Positions 1 through 7,730 of a stretch of 64,000 nucleotides of DNA are shown in pieces. This DNA comes from Streptomyces graminofaciens (lineage in GTDB: Bacteria; Actinomycetota; Actinomycetes; Streptomycetales; Streptomycetaceae). Made by a program: the position numbers and the translations under genes. Every line of letters begins with the position of its first letter. Position 1 is the stretch's first letter. The stretch is taken from assembly GCF_030294945.1 (NCBI RefSeq), contig NZ_AP018448.1, positions 2,604,001 through 2,668,000 of the forward strand, in the 5' to 3' direction. The notes under the pieces are model-generated. The model saw nothing but the letters and a program-made list of their open reading frames with translations. It was not told the origin of the DNA and searched no databases.

Positions 1-70
1 ATATTGTGGACATGAAGATGAACAGGTCGGAAAAATAGAGCGCGAGGTCACCCAGAGGCGTCGGCCTCAA
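1..70 (-). CDS. possible 5' end of a further leftward gene (partial)
   Basis: Reading leftwards, a TTG codon overlaps the TGA stop of the monooxygenase gene in a TTGA arrangement like several other gene pairs in this window. The frame then stays open to the window edge, reading (L)RPTPLGDLALYFSDLFIF and onward. No Shine-Dalgarno sequence is visible and only 23 codons can be seen. It could be the start of a coupled gene, or just an open frame. No function can be given. Confidence 0.25.
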   Translation of the reverse strand, partial: MRPTPLGDLALYFSDLFIFMSTI

Positions 71-1368
71 CCCAGTGGAGGGCGGGGGGCGTTGACGCCG
101 CGCTGCGGCACTGCGGCGCCGACCATGGGGAAGGGCTCAAGTCCGAGGAGGCGTCGGCCGTTCTGCTCGGCGAGCGGATCCACGCGGATCGCGCCGTGCG
201 AGGTGACCACGCGCGCGTCGCGGACGAAGCGCTGGATCGGGTTGGACAGCGAGATGGTCGATGAGCCGAGCGTCTTCTGGAGCAGGTTGATCGCGTCCTC
301 GCAGAGGTTCGCCGCGTATGCGACGGCGAGGCTGATCTCCGACTCCTCGTCGTCGCTGAACTCGAGACCGGCATCGGTGCGTGCGTCCACCTGGTCCGCG
401 TAGCGTTCGATCGTCGAGCCGGCGAGAAGGATCATCGCCTGGGCGCGCCCGGCCGCCACCTGGGCCGACGCCATCTCGGCGACGCTCGGGTAGGGCAGGG
501 TGAACGGCTTGCGCCTGATCGCCTGTTCGGCGAAGCACGACAGCGCACCGCGCGCCATGCCCAGCGCGATCGAGGTGTTGCTGAGCGCCACGGTCATCAA
601 CAGCGCCCGGCCGCTCTGCCGGAAGGCGGCGCCGCTGTAGTGGTGTCGGATCCGGTCGAGCCTCGGCGGAAACTCGACGAGGTCGAGGAAGCGGTGGTCC
701 GGGACGAAGATCTCCTCGGTGACCCGCAGGCTGTTGCTGGACGTTCCGGAGAGCCCCATGACGTGCCAGTCGTCGAGGATCTCGAACTGCTCCCGCTCCA
801 GCACCACCACGCCGCGGCCGGTGCCTCCGGCCTCCGCGGGGTCGAAGGCGACCCCCACCATCGCCCAGCGGGCGTGCTTGCAGCCGCTGCCGAAGGCCCA
901 CCGGCCGTCGACCATCCAGCCGCCGTCGACCTTGCGGGCGTTCCCGACCGTGGTCGCGAACACGGAGGCGCCGACGAGAGCCGGACCCACCCAGCCCTCG
1001 ACGTCCTTGCGGATCTCCTCGATCAGCTTCGGCTGGAGCCCGAGGAAGTTGCGCAGTCCGACGCCGACGAAGGCACTCCAGGCCGCCGACCCGTCGGCCT
1101 CACCCAGGGCCGCGACGACCTCGACGAGGTCCCGTGCGCCCAGCGCGCTGCCACCCCACTCGACCGGCATCGTCATGCGGTAGACGCCCGCCTCGTCCAG
1201 TGCCTGAAGCACGTCGGGAGTCAACGCCCCGATCCGCTCCCCCTCGCGCGCCCGCGACCGGATGAGCGGGACGAGGTCGCGGATCCGGTCGCGCAGCTCA
1301 CGTCCGGCGTCGGTCAGCCACGGCGATTCGACTGCCCCGACCTCCGGGGCGGTGTGCTCGGGCATCAT
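67..1368 (-). CDS. acyl-CoA-dehydrogenase-fold flavin-dependent monooxygenase A
   Basis: 433 residues, the usual size for group D flavin monooxygenases (HsaA, DszC, 4-hydroxyphenylacetate-hydroxylase type), which use reduced flavin from a separate reductase to hydroxylate an aromatic or similar substrate. The order is the acyl-CoA dehydrogenase one: helical N-terminal domain to about residue 120, middle beta domain (WAFGSGCKHARWAMVG, then DWHVMGLSGTSSNS near residue 215), and C-terminal helical domain. The WHVMGLSGTSS stretch is the conserved segment of this family. The start is fixed by GAGGAG five bases before an ATG-ATG pair. It is the last clearly complete gene of a leftward set with the flavin reductase and paralogue B; the substrate cannot be told from sequence. 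An acyl-CoA dehydrogenase is the alternative, but the adjacent flavin reductase argues against it. Confidence 0.85.
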   Translation of the reverse strand: MMPEHTAPEVGAVESPWLTDAGRELRDRIRDLVPLIRSRAREGERIGALTPDVLQALDEAGVYRMTMPVEWGGSALGARDLVEVVAALGEADGSAAWSAFVGVGLRNFLGLQPKLIEEIRKDVEGWVGPALVGASVFATTVGNARKVDGGWMVDGRWAFGSGCKHARWAMVGVAFDPAEAGGTGRGVVVLEREQFEILDDWHVMGLSGTSSNSLRVTEEIFVPDHRFLDLVEFPPRLDRIRHHYSGAAFRQSGRALLMTVALSNTSIALGMARGALSCFAEQAIRRKPFTLPYPSVAEMASAQVAAGRAQAMILLAGSTIERYADQVDARTDAGLEFSDDEESEISLAVAYAANLCEDAINLLQKTLGSSTISLSNPIQRFVRDARVVTSHGAIRVDPLAEQNGRRLLGLEPFPMVGAAVPQRGVNAPRPPLG

Positions 1369-1442
1369 CGGCTCTCCTCATTGAGATGGGGCGAAAACAA
1401 CGAACTGATCCGTAGGGGTGGGCGAGTTGGCGGCAGCCCCTC

Positions 1443-2033
1443 TCAGGCGGGGACAGCCGACCTGTCGCCGTCGTCGAGCCGCCGGAAGCGGCTTCCGTGG
1501 AAGACCAGGGGCTCGGCCGACGGCAGCGTCCACAGGCGATCTATCTCCAGCAGGGCGATGGTGTGGTCGCCCGCCGGGAGTTCGGCGCGGAGCGTGCAGG
1601 TGTACCAGGTGACCGCCCCGGGAAGGACCACCGCTCCTTCTCCTGTCGCCTCCCAGTGCACCTCGGCGAACCGGGTCTCCTCTGCACCTGCCAGCCCGCG
1701 GCACACCTCACCCTGCTGCTCGCCCAGGACACTCAGGCCCAGCCGTGGCAGCTGCCTGAGCTTCGGCCAGGTGCGGGACGAGGTCTGAAGGCACACCGAG
1801 ACGAGGGGCGGAGCCAGCGAGACGGACGTGAAGGAGCTCACCGCCATTCCGACGGGGCGATCGTCCACCATTCCGCACACCGCGATCACCCCGCTCGGGA
1901 AACGGCCGAACGCTTCCCGCAGGGCCTGCGCGTCCGTCGGTGCCACTGGTGTGGGCTGCGGCTCGAGGCCGGAGCCCGAATCCATGAGCCCCTGGGGCCC
2001 ATGGGGCCCGTGCTCATTGATCGACATGGTCAT
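1443..2033 (-). CDS. flavin reductase (NADH:FMN, DIM6/HpaC-type)
   Basis: 196 residues of the flavin reductase-like split-barrel family, which supplies reduced FMN or FAD to a partner oxygenase. Typical segments are visible: LREAFGRFPSGVIAVCG near residue 40, then GMAVSSFTSVSLAPPLVSVC, and SRTWPKLRQLPRLGLSVLGE, matching the flavin-contact region. A GTG-ATG pair opens the frame; the ATG is preferred because AAGGAA lies five to six bases before it. The gene lies between the two oxygenase genes, 30 bases after paralogue B and 74 bases before A, so one reductase probably serves both. The family call is firm; cofactor preference is not visible. Confidence 0.88.
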   Translation of the reverse strand: MTMSINEHGPHGPQGLMDSGSGLEPQPTPVAPTDAQALREAFGRFPSGVIAVCGMVDDRPVGMAVSSFTSVSLAPPLVSVCLQTSSRTWPKLRQLPRLGLSVLGEQQGEVCRGLAGAEETRFAEVHWEATGEGAVVLPGAVTWYTCTLRAELPAGDHTIALLEIDRLWTLPSAEPLVFHGSRFRRLDDGDRSAVPA

Positions 2034-2063
2034 CACGTTCCTTCTTCCTGTGCGGCGGTCGGC

Positions 2064-3362
2064 TCAGCCCACCTGGGGCACGCCTCCGGCGAACATGGGA
2101 AACGGTTCGAGTCCGAGGAGCTGACGGCCGCTCAGCTCGGCCAACGGGTCGAAGCGGATCGCGCCATGGGTGGCCAGCACGCGCACATCCCGCGCGAAGC
2201 GCTGGATCGGGTTCTTGAGGCTCACCGTGGAGGAGCCGATGGCGAGTTGGAGTTTGTCGATGGCGTCCGCGCACAGCCGCACCGCGTAGACGAGGTCCAT
2301 CGTGATCTCGGACTCCTCGGCGCCCGTGAACTCGGTCCCGGCCAGGGCGCGGCGGTCCACCTCGTCGGCGTGGCCGAGGATGGTCGCCTCCGCGGCGTTG
2401 ATCATCGCGCGGGCCGTACCGGCGGCCACCTGGGTCGACGGCATGTCCGCCACGGTCGGGTAGGGCAGGTTGAACGGCTTGCGGGCCTTCGCCTGCTCGA
2501 CGAAGCAGTCCAGGGTGCCGCGGGCCATGCCGAGTGCGACGGCCACGTTGCTGAGACAGGTGATCAGCATGAGCGCGCGTGTGTCGTTGCGGAACCCGAT
2601 GCCGGCGTAGCGATCCCGCACGCTGTCCATGACCGCGGGGAAGTCGGCCAGGTCGACGAAGCGGTGGTCGGGGACGAACGCCTCCTCCTCGGCGGTGATG
2701 CTGTTGCTGGAGGTGGCCTTCAGGCCCATGACCTTCCAGTCGTCCAGGATCGTGTACTGCTCGCGGCTCAGCAGTGCCATCGCCCGGCCCGGTCGGCCGT
2801 CCGAGCCCTCGTAGGTCACGCCCACGGCCGCCCAGGCCGCGTGCTTGCAGCCGCTGCCGAACGCCCACTTCCCGGAGACCTGCCACCCGCCGTCCGCCCG
2901 GCGTGCCGATCCGACGCTGGTGGAGAACACGGAGGCACCGACGACCAGAGGACCGATCCAGGTGTCGATCTCCTTGAAGATCTCGTCGACGGTCTGCTGG
3001 GGGAAGCCGAGGACATTGCGGATGCCGCCGGCCACGAAGACCGTCCAGGCGGCGGATCCGTCGCCTTCGCCGAGCGCCGTGATGATCTCCACGGTGTCTC
3101 GCGCCCCGAGAGCGTGGCCACCCAGTTCGACGGGCAGGGCGGTCTTGAAGACACCCGCTTCGTGTATCGCCCTCAGCGTCTCGGGAGGCAGGGCTCCGAG
3201 CTCTTCCCCTTCCTGTGCTTCCTCCCGCAGCAGGGGGATGAGGGCGCGTGTCTCGTCCCGGATCCGCCGGCCGCGGTCGCTGAGGTGCGGAGAGGGGCGC
3301 CGATCGGCCGCCGAGGCGACCGACTCGGCACCGGGAGGGGTCGGAGAGGGGGGCTTGCTCAT
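2064..3362 (-). CDS. acyl-CoA-dehydrogenase-fold flavin-dependent monooxygenase B
   Basis: 432 residues, a clear paralogue of monooxygenase A along the full length (shared WAFGSGCKHA, DDWKVMGLKATSSNS, RKPFNLPYPTVADMP and GSSTVSLKNPIQRF). The pair could form a hetero-oligomer or act on successive intermediates; that is inference. The frame extends upstream, but the ATG at 3362 has AGGAG five bases before it and is taken as the start. It is the first gene of the leftward operon and faces the TetR gene across a region with two copies of the 15-bp operator, so its promoter is probably repressed by that TetR protein. The extra N-terminal 20-30 residues are Pro/Ser-rich and probably disordered. Confidence 0.85.
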   Translation of the reverse strand: MSKPPSPTPPGAESVASAADRRPSPHLSDRGRRIRDETRALIPLLREEAQEGEELGALPPETLRAIHEAGVFKTALPVELGGHALGARDTVEIITALGEGDGSAAWTVFVAGGIRNVLGFPQQTVDEIFKEIDTWIGPLVVGASVFSTSVGSARRADGGWQVSGKWAFGSGCKHAAWAAVGVTYEGSDGRPGRAMALLSREQYTILDDWKVMGLKATSSNSITAEEEAFVPDHRFVDLADFPAVMDSVRDRYAGIGFRNDTRALMLITCLSNVAVALGMARGTLDCFVEQAKARKPFNLPYPTVADMPSTQVAAGTARAMINAAEATILGHADEVDRRALAGTEFTGAEESEITMDLVYAVRLCADAIDKLQLAIGSSTVSLKNPIQRFARDVRVLATHGAIRFDPLAELSGRQLLGLEPFPMFAGGVPQVG

Positions 3363-3387
3363 GAGGGCTCCTAAACGCTTCAACTGA

Positions 3388-3420
3388 ACTGCACCGTTCA
3401 GTCCAGTTGAACCGTACGGT
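3388..3420. promoter_or_regulatory. double TetR operator between monooxygenase B and the TetR gene
   Basis: Two 15-bp imperfect palindromes lie 18 bp apart centre to centre: ACTGCACCGTTCAGT at 3388-3402 and GTTGAACCGTACGGT at 3406-3420. Both fit ACTGnAC-C-GTnCAGT with few mismatches. On the minus strand a TTGACC hexamer precedes a TACGGT hexamer that lies inside the second copy, so bound repressor would cover the leftward promoter. The same motif recurs at 4354 and 7601. Confidence 0.7.
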
Positions 3421-3493
3421 AGGGTTCACTGAAAGGTCAAGAGATGAGATGCGTACCGGCTCAGACCGGGGCCGGGACTCGACGAGGAGTGAA

Positions 3494-4195
3494 ATGGCTG
3501 AGCAGGGGCGTCCTCAACGCGCGGGCGCAGGTGGGCGGAGCAAGCGGGAATCCATTCTCGACGCCGCCGTCGAGCTGTTCCTCGAACTCGGCTTCGATCA
3601 AACCTCGATGGATGCCGTGGCGGCGCAAGCCGGTGTCTCGAAGACGACTGTCTACGCCCACTTCGGTGACAAGCTGGAGCTGTTCCGTGCGGTGATCGCC
3701 CGCGGAGGAGCCTCCCTCGACTTCGATCTGGACCAGACGATGCTGGCCTCCGTCGACGATCCCCAGGAGAGGCTGGCGCGCATCGCCCTGAAGCTCCTCC
3801 AGGCCACGACCGCCCCGAACTATCTGGCCTTCATTCGCGTCCTGACGGTCGAGGCGGCCCGCCGCCCCGAGCTGACCGAGACGATTCGGTCCCTCGGCGT
3901 ACCCCATGTCGTCGATCTGGTGGCCGTGGCGCTCCGCGAGGATGCGCGGCAGCGCGGCTATGCCCTTTCCGACGCGGAGGCCTACGCCGGACTGTTCGTG
4001 CGCATGACGGCGGCCGGACCGCAGATGGACGCGCTGCTGGATCTGGAGGCCGACCGCGACCCGGAGCACCTGGCGGCGTACGCCAGATGGACGACGGCCA
4101 TCTTCCTGCGGGGCCTGAGCGCCGACGACCGGCCGGATGTACCCGATTCCGCGATCCACCAGGTCTTCCCCTGGCTGTCGCGGGCGAGCTCCTGA
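3494..4195 (+). CDS. TetR-family transcriptional regulator of the aromatic locus
   Basis: 233 residues. The N-terminal helix-turn-helix is clear: RESILDAAVELFLELGFDQ, then TSMDAVAAQAGVSKTTVYAHF around residues 20-65. It is followed by an AcrR/TetR C-terminal ligand domain rich in Ala and Leu. The frame is open further upstream, but AGGAG four bases before the ATG at 3494 decides the start. The gene is divergent from the monooxygenase operon and its upstream region carries the double operator, so it probably represses both itself and its neighbours. A hydroxylated aromatic substrate is the likely inducer, by analogy with similar loci. A perfect hairpin follows the stop. Confidence 0.88.
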   Translation: MAEQGRPQRAGAGGRSKRESILDAAVELFLELGFDQTSMDAVAAQAGVSKTTVYAHFGDKLELFRAVIARGGASLDFDLDQTMLASVDDPQERLARIALKLLQATTAPNYLAFIRVLTVEAARRPELTETIRSLGVPHVVDLVAVALREDARQRGYALSDAEAYAGLFVRMTAAGPQMDALLDLEADRDPEHLAAYARWTTAIFLRGLSADDRPDVPDSAIHQVFPWLSRASS

Positions 4196-4204
4196 CACGC
4201 GCCG

Positions 4205-4231
4205 GGCGCGGAAGACGGGACCTTCCGCGCC
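4205..4231 (+). terminator. hairpin terminator after the TetR gene
   Basis: Perfect 10-bp arms (GGCGCGGAAG and CTTCCGCGCC) with a 7-base loop start about ten bases after the TetR stop codon. There is no T run, as is usual in Streptomyces. Confidence 0.6.
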
Positions 4232-4337
4232 ACGGCGTTCCCGAGCACTCCTGCGGGATGCCCGGACCCCGCACGCTCTGACCTCTCCCGAGCTCCCCTT
4301 TCGGGGCGGCGATGGCAATTCGATTCATGCAGGCCTC

Positions 4338-4368
4338 TTGACCTATGGAATGCACTGGACCGTACAGT
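4338..4368 (+). promoter_or_regulatory. promoter with TetR operator upstream of the MFS gene
   Basis: TTGACC at 4338-4343 is followed, 19 bases on, by TACAGT at 4363-4368. The operator ACTGGACCGTACAGT (4354-4368) covers the second hexamer. The layout closely matches the monooxygenase promoter, which also starts CTCTTGACCT. The rest of the 290-base gap between the TetR and MFS genes shows nothing else recognisable. Confidence 0.6.
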
Positions 4369-4483
4369 TCATCGATCGGAGTGCCGCTCGGCGCTCGGCG
4401 CCCTCGGCGAGCCACCGGCCGCGCGAGACCGCCCCGCCCGCTCAGCCGACGGCCACCACCTCCTTGCGTGAGGAAGGACGACG

Positions 4484-5872
4484 ATGTCCCCGCCCCAGCC
4501 CCACACGGAATTCGCTCCGCCCGGTCAGCCGGATGCCCCTGCCCCCGCCTCCCTGCGGGAGTCCTTGTCCGCGTTGCGCGGCTATCCCACACCGGCCTGG
4601 AAAGCGGCGATCGCCTGCGTGCTCGCCATGGTCCTCAGTCCCCCGGCTCTCGTCACAGCCGTCACCTTCCTCGTCGACCCGGTCGCCAAGGACTTCGGCT
4701 GGTCCCACTCGGAAACGCTGACCATCTTCAACATCCCCACCGTGGCCGCCCCCTTCGTACTCCCCCTGGCCGGCCGTTTGGTCGACCGCTGGGGCGCCCG
4801 GGCGGTCGCCGTTCCGGGCACCGCCCTCTACGCGCTCTCGACGGCCGCGGTGGCGCTCGTAGGCGCGAACGGACTCGTACTGACCTCGGTCCTGCTGGTG
4901 AGCACGGCTCTGGGATACACCTCCATTCTCGGCGTGGTCTACAAGGTCGTCTCGGAGTGGTTCCCCCACCACCGCGGGCTGGGCTACTCCCTGCTCATCG
5001 GCGCGACCTCCAGCCTTGCCGGTGCCGCCCTGTCACCCCTGAGCCAGCTGTCCATCGACCACTTCGGCTGGCGGACGACCTACCTGCTGATCGGCGGATG
5101 CATCCTGCTGATCGTCTTCCCTGCCCAGTACTTCCTGATGTACGAGCCCGCGTCGGCACCGCTCGCCCCTGGGAACGCCGTTCCGTCGAAGGGAAAGGGC
5201 CGGCCGGCGCACCAGGAACTGCCCGGCCTCCCCCTGGGCCGGGCTCTGAAGACCCGGGCCTGGTGGTACACGGTGCTGGTGCTGACCGTGGCGGCAGGTG
5301 TGGCGATGAGCGTGCGTCTGAACGCCGTGTCACTCTTCGGCGAGCAGGGCTATTCCGCCACCGAGGTGTCTCTGTCCGTGTCGGTCATGCTGGTGGCATC
5401 CGTCGCCGGGCAGATCCTCGCCGGCATGGTCCTCGACCGGTCGCGCACCCCACGCGCCTTCGTGCCGTTCATGGTGTGCCTGGTGCTCGGCATGATCATG
5501 GTCTTCGCCGCCACCGGAGACATGTGGGCCCTGTTCCTCACCATGGGCCTGCTGGGTGTCGTGACCGGCGCGGAGTCCACCACCGGGCCGTACCTCGTGG
5601 GGTGCTACTTCGGCATGCGGGCCTTCGCCCAGATCCAGGGCATCACGCTGGGCGTCGTCAGCCTCGTCGGCATCGGAGTCTTCCCGGTGCTGGCGCAGGG
5701 AGCCGCGGAGAGCACCGGTGGATACACCGCGACGCTCATCGCGCTCACCGCCGCGAGCCTGATCGTCCTTGCCCTGTCGCTCATCCTGCCGCGCTATCCG
5801 AGCCCCGCCCCGAGCCCGGACGCCGGCGAGCCGGAACCCCGCCGCGTCGACGACCGCATGAGCAACCTGTAA
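4484..5872 (+). CDS. MFS transporter, oxalate/formate-antiporter-like
   Basis: 462 residues with about 12 membrane segments, starting near residue 40 after a Pro-rich cytoplasmic leader. The signature after the second helix is present as GRLVDRWGARAVAVPG near residue 95. The spacing and WFPHHRGLGYSLLIGA in helix 5 (the WFP-R-G signature) fit the monocarboxylate/oxalate-formate branch. It is therefore likely to carry a small organic or aromatic acid across the membrane; direction and substrate are unknown. AGGAAGGA precedes the ATG. It has its own promoter with the TetR operator, so it belongs to the same regulon as the monooxygenases. The central loop (residues 225-255) is long and hydrophilic, as usual for MFS. 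Confidence 0.82.
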   Translation: MSPPQPHTEFAPPGQPDAPAPASLRESLSALRGYPTPAWKAAIACVLAMVLSPPALVTAVTFLVDPVAKDFGWSHSETLTIFNIPTVAAPFVLPLAGRLVDRWGARAVAVPGTALYALSTAAVALVGANGLVLTSVLLVSTALGYTSILGVVYKVVSEWFPHHRGLGYSLLIGATSSLAGAALSPLSQLSIDHFGWRTTYLLIGGCILLIVFPAQYFLMYEPASAPLAPGNAVPSKGKGRPAHQELPGLPLGRALKTRAWWYTVLVLTVAAGVAMSVRLNAVSLFGEQGYSATEVSLSVSVMLVASVAGQILAGMVLDRSRTPRAFVPFMVCLVLGMIMVFAATGDMWALFLTMGLLGVVTGAESTTGPYLVGCYFGMRAFAQIQGITLGVVSLVGIGVFPVLAQGAAESTGGYTATLIALTAASLIVLALSLILPRYPSPAPSPDAGEPEPRRVDDRMSNL

Positions 5873-5892
5873 CCGCCGGCTGCACAAAAGAT

Positions 5893-5927
5893 CCCGGGAG
5901 GGCACGCGCTGCGCGTGCCCTCCCGGG
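5893..5927 (+). terminator. strong hairpin terminator after the MFS gene
   Basis: Perfect 16-bp arms, CCCGGGAGGGCACGCG and its complement, separated by only CTG. It lies 20 bases after the MFS stop and just before the MITE-like element. Confidence 0.8.
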
Positions 5928-5948
5928 CGTCAACAGGGCCCAGCCGGC

Positions 5949-6020
5949 GCTAGGACGTTTTCGAAAGTCCCGTCTGCCCCGCCCTCCGGGCGGACGACGC
6001 TACTTTCGAAACACGCCCTA
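5949..6020. mobile_element. 72-bp MITE-like element with CTAG ends
   Basis: Both ends are CTAG, and inside them lie inverted repeats reading CTAGGACGTTTTCGAAAGT from the left and CTAGGGCGTGTTTCGAAAGT from the right, which differ at only a few positions. The centre contains a further imperfect stem (GTCTGCCC against GGGCGGAC), so the whole element can fold into one hairpin. There is no room for a transposase. IS5-family elements use CTAG-like targets, so it is probably a non-autonomous IS5-type derivative. It sits between two convergent genes, where it would do little harm. Confidence 0.6.
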
Positions 6021-6023
6021 GAA

Positions 6024-6641
6024 CTAGACCCGCGACACGGGCGCTCCCGGCGCCGGCGGCCCGGCGGGGGCCTGCGGCGGGTTCAGGCGCAGGGGCTGCA
6101 ACGCCTCGGTCCAGCGCAGCAGTTCGTCGAGCATCATCGTGGCTGCGGCCTCCAGCGGCTGGTCGGCCCGGAAACCGCCCTCCCCCATGAACTTGAAGAC
6201 GAACGGTATGGCCACGGCCTCGGGAATCGGCATCATCTTGAGAGCCGTCGCGACCTCCTTGAGCACCTGCGCGGAGCGCAGGCCGGCTGCGACGCCGCCG
6301 TAGCTGACGAATCCGACCGGCTTGTAGAGCCACTCCCGGTACAGGAAGGAAAGGGCGTTCAGCAGCGCGGCAGGAGGACCGGAGTTGTATTCGGGCGTGA
6401 CGAAGACGAAGGCGTCGGCCTCGTCGACCGTGGCGCTCCACCTGAGCGTGTGCTCGTGGGTGTACTGCCCCGCACGCGGATGACCGGGCTCGTCCAGGAG
6501 CGGGAGGCCGAACTCGGCGAGGTCGACGAGTTCGACGTCGAAGCCACCGTGCTCCTTCGCGGCCTGGGCCGCCCACTGGCCGATGGGAAGTCCCAGTCGG
6601 CCGGGACGGGTACTTCCGATGACAACGTGCAATTTCGGCAT
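6024..6641 (-). CDS. NAD(P)H-dependent FMN reductase (flavodoxin fold)
   Basis: 205 residues of the FMN_red / azoreductase-like family. The N-terminal strand and phosphate loop MPKLHVVIGSTRPGRLG bind FMN phosphate, and TPEYNSGPPAALLNALSFL near residue 75 is the second flavin loop. The last 20 residues are Pro-rich. A long upstream frame exists, but the ATG at 6641, with GGAAAGG some seven bases before it, matches the family start. It is 62 bases downstream of the tandem SnoaL gene and probably in its operon, under the TetR operator. It could be a second source of reduced flavin for the monooxygenases, or a quinone reductase. Confidence 0.85.
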   Translation of the reverse strand: MPKLHVVIGSTRPGRLGLPIGQWAAQAAKEHGGFDVELVDLAEFGLPLLDEPGHPRAGQYTHEHTLRWSATVDEADAFVFVTPEYNSGPPAALLNALSFLYREWLYKPVGFVSYGGVAAGLRSAQVLKEVATALKMMPIPEAVAIPFVFKFMGEGGFRADQPLEAAATMMLDELLRWTEALQPLRLNPPQAPAGPPAPGAPVSRV

Positions 6642-6703
6642 GGGTGAGCCTTTCCGGGTATGTGTGGGTTCCAGTACGACCGGGCCGGGGAGCCGACGAC
6701 CGA

Positions 6704-7588
6704 TCAGGTCCGGGCGTCGGCCGGAGGGCCGGGGGGCTTGGGCGGAGCGGACTTGGTGATGCCGCTCCAGTGCTCCACGAGCCTTTGCCCGCGCACGCGG
6801 TAGGCGTCGTAGACGTAGTACGGGTAGAGCGCGCCGCTTCCGTCGGGTTCGGCCTGGGGAAGCAGTCCGGCGACGACGACGATGTCGCCCTCGGCGACGA
6901 TCAGCGCGGGCGGGTTGAGGGGTTCGGCGGGCGGGGGAACGGGGCCGTCCGGCCATCGGCTGCGCACGAACTCCTCCAGCCCCGCCCTGCCGGGCGGGTA
7001 GTGGGAGACGTGCTGGAGGTAGTCCTCGGCGACGAAGTCCTTGACCGCATCCGGGTTCTGCGCGTCGAAGACGCAGCGGTAGAAGTCCACCACCAGGCGC
7101 TTGTTCGCCTCGATGTCGATCGAGGGGGATGACGAGACGGTGGTCGCCCGCGTCGGCGTACCCGGTGCGGGGGGCCGCGGTGGGGCGATCTTGTTGAGGG
7201 ACGGCCACCGCTCGGCGATCCGTCCGTCGCGGATCCGGTAGGTGGTGAACGCGTAGTAGTCGAAGGTGGAGCCGGGGGCCTCCGGGTCCGGTTGCGGCAC
7301 GTAGTGGCAGACACAGACCAGGTCCTTCTCCCCGATGACGAACACCGGGTCCCGCCGCCCGGGGGCATCGGCCGCGCCCTGGTCCCCCGTCGGTCCACGG
7401 TCGAACTCACGGCGCAGGAGATCGGCGAACGCCTGCGCGCCGTCCGGGGCGTCGGCACCGTGCTGGACCAGGTCCCGGGCGACGTACTCGGCGACCGCGT
7501 CGGCGTTTCTCGCGCCGAAGACATCGGTGTGGAACCGGTCGACGAGACGCTTGTTGATGCGTGGCTCTTGCTCGGTTGATGTAGCCAT
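6704..7588 (-). CDS. tandem SnoaL-like (NTF2-fold) protein
   Basis: 294 residues containing two copies of a SnoaL-like domain. Repeat 1 starts INKRLVDRFHTDVFGARNADAV near residue 10; repeat 2 starts ANKRLVVDFYRCVFDAQNPDAV near residue 160. Each repeat continues with a VARDLVQH/VAEDYLQH element and ends with a YYAFTTYRIRDGRIAERW or YYVYDAYRVRGQRLVEHW strand. They are joined by a Pro/Thr-rich linker. SnoaL-fold proteins act as cyclases, hydratases or small hydrolases; the reaction here is unknown. The ATG at 7588 is taken as the start. It has no ribosome site, and the likely -10 hexamer lies only seven bases upstream, so the message may be leaderless. The gene starts opposite the aldehyde dehydrogenase gene. 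Confidence 0.82.
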   Translation of the reverse strand: MATSTEQEPRINKRLVDRFHTDVFGARNADAVAEYVARDLVQHGADAPDGAQAFADLLRREFDRGPTGDQGAADAPGRRDPVFVIGEKDLVCVCHYVPQPDPEAPGSTFDYYAFTTYRIRDGRIAERWPSLNKIAPPRPPAPGTPTRATTVSSSPSIDIEANKRLVVDFYRCVFDAQNPDAVKDFVAEDYLQHVSHYPPGRAGLEEFVRSRWPDGPVPPPAEPLNPPALIVAEGDIVVVAGLLPQAEPDGSGALYPYYVYDAYRVRGQRLVEHWSGITKSAPPKPPGPPADART

Positions 7589-7595
7589 GCGGCTA

Positions 7596-7624
7596 ACTAA
7601 ACTGTACCGTACAGTGCACGTCAA
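7596..7624 (-). promoter_or_regulatory. leftward promoter with TetR operator in the spacer
   Basis: On the minus strand TTGACG and TTTAGT are separated by exactly 17 bases. That spacer contains ACTGTACCGTACAGT (7601-7615), a perfect palindrome around a single C and the best copy of the regulon's operator. The -10 hexamer ends seven bases before the ATG of the SnoaL gene, which suggests transcription starts at or next to the start codon. Confidence 0.7.
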
Positions 7625-7655
7625 TGTGGCGCTTGACATCTCCTCAAAAGCGGGA

Positions 7656-7728
7656 GTGTCCTAGATAGTAGATCACTTGTCCGGAAAAGCAGGACACTCA
7701 AATACCTTGTCCTGCAGAGAAGGGGACA
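7656..7728 (+). promoter_or_regulatory. clustered TGTCC/GGACA inverted elements upstream of the aldehyde dehydrogenase
   Basis: Five short elements of the same kind occur in 73 bases: GTGTCCT (7656), TTGTCC (7677), AGGACAC (7691), TTGTCC (7707) and GGGGACA (7722). They form two inverted pairs, 7678-7696 (9-base spacer) and 7708-7728 (11-base spacer). This differs from the TetR operator, so another regulator probably controls the aldehyde dehydrogenase and oxygenase genes; none is encoded nearby. Confidence 0.45.
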
Positions 7729-7730
7729 TC

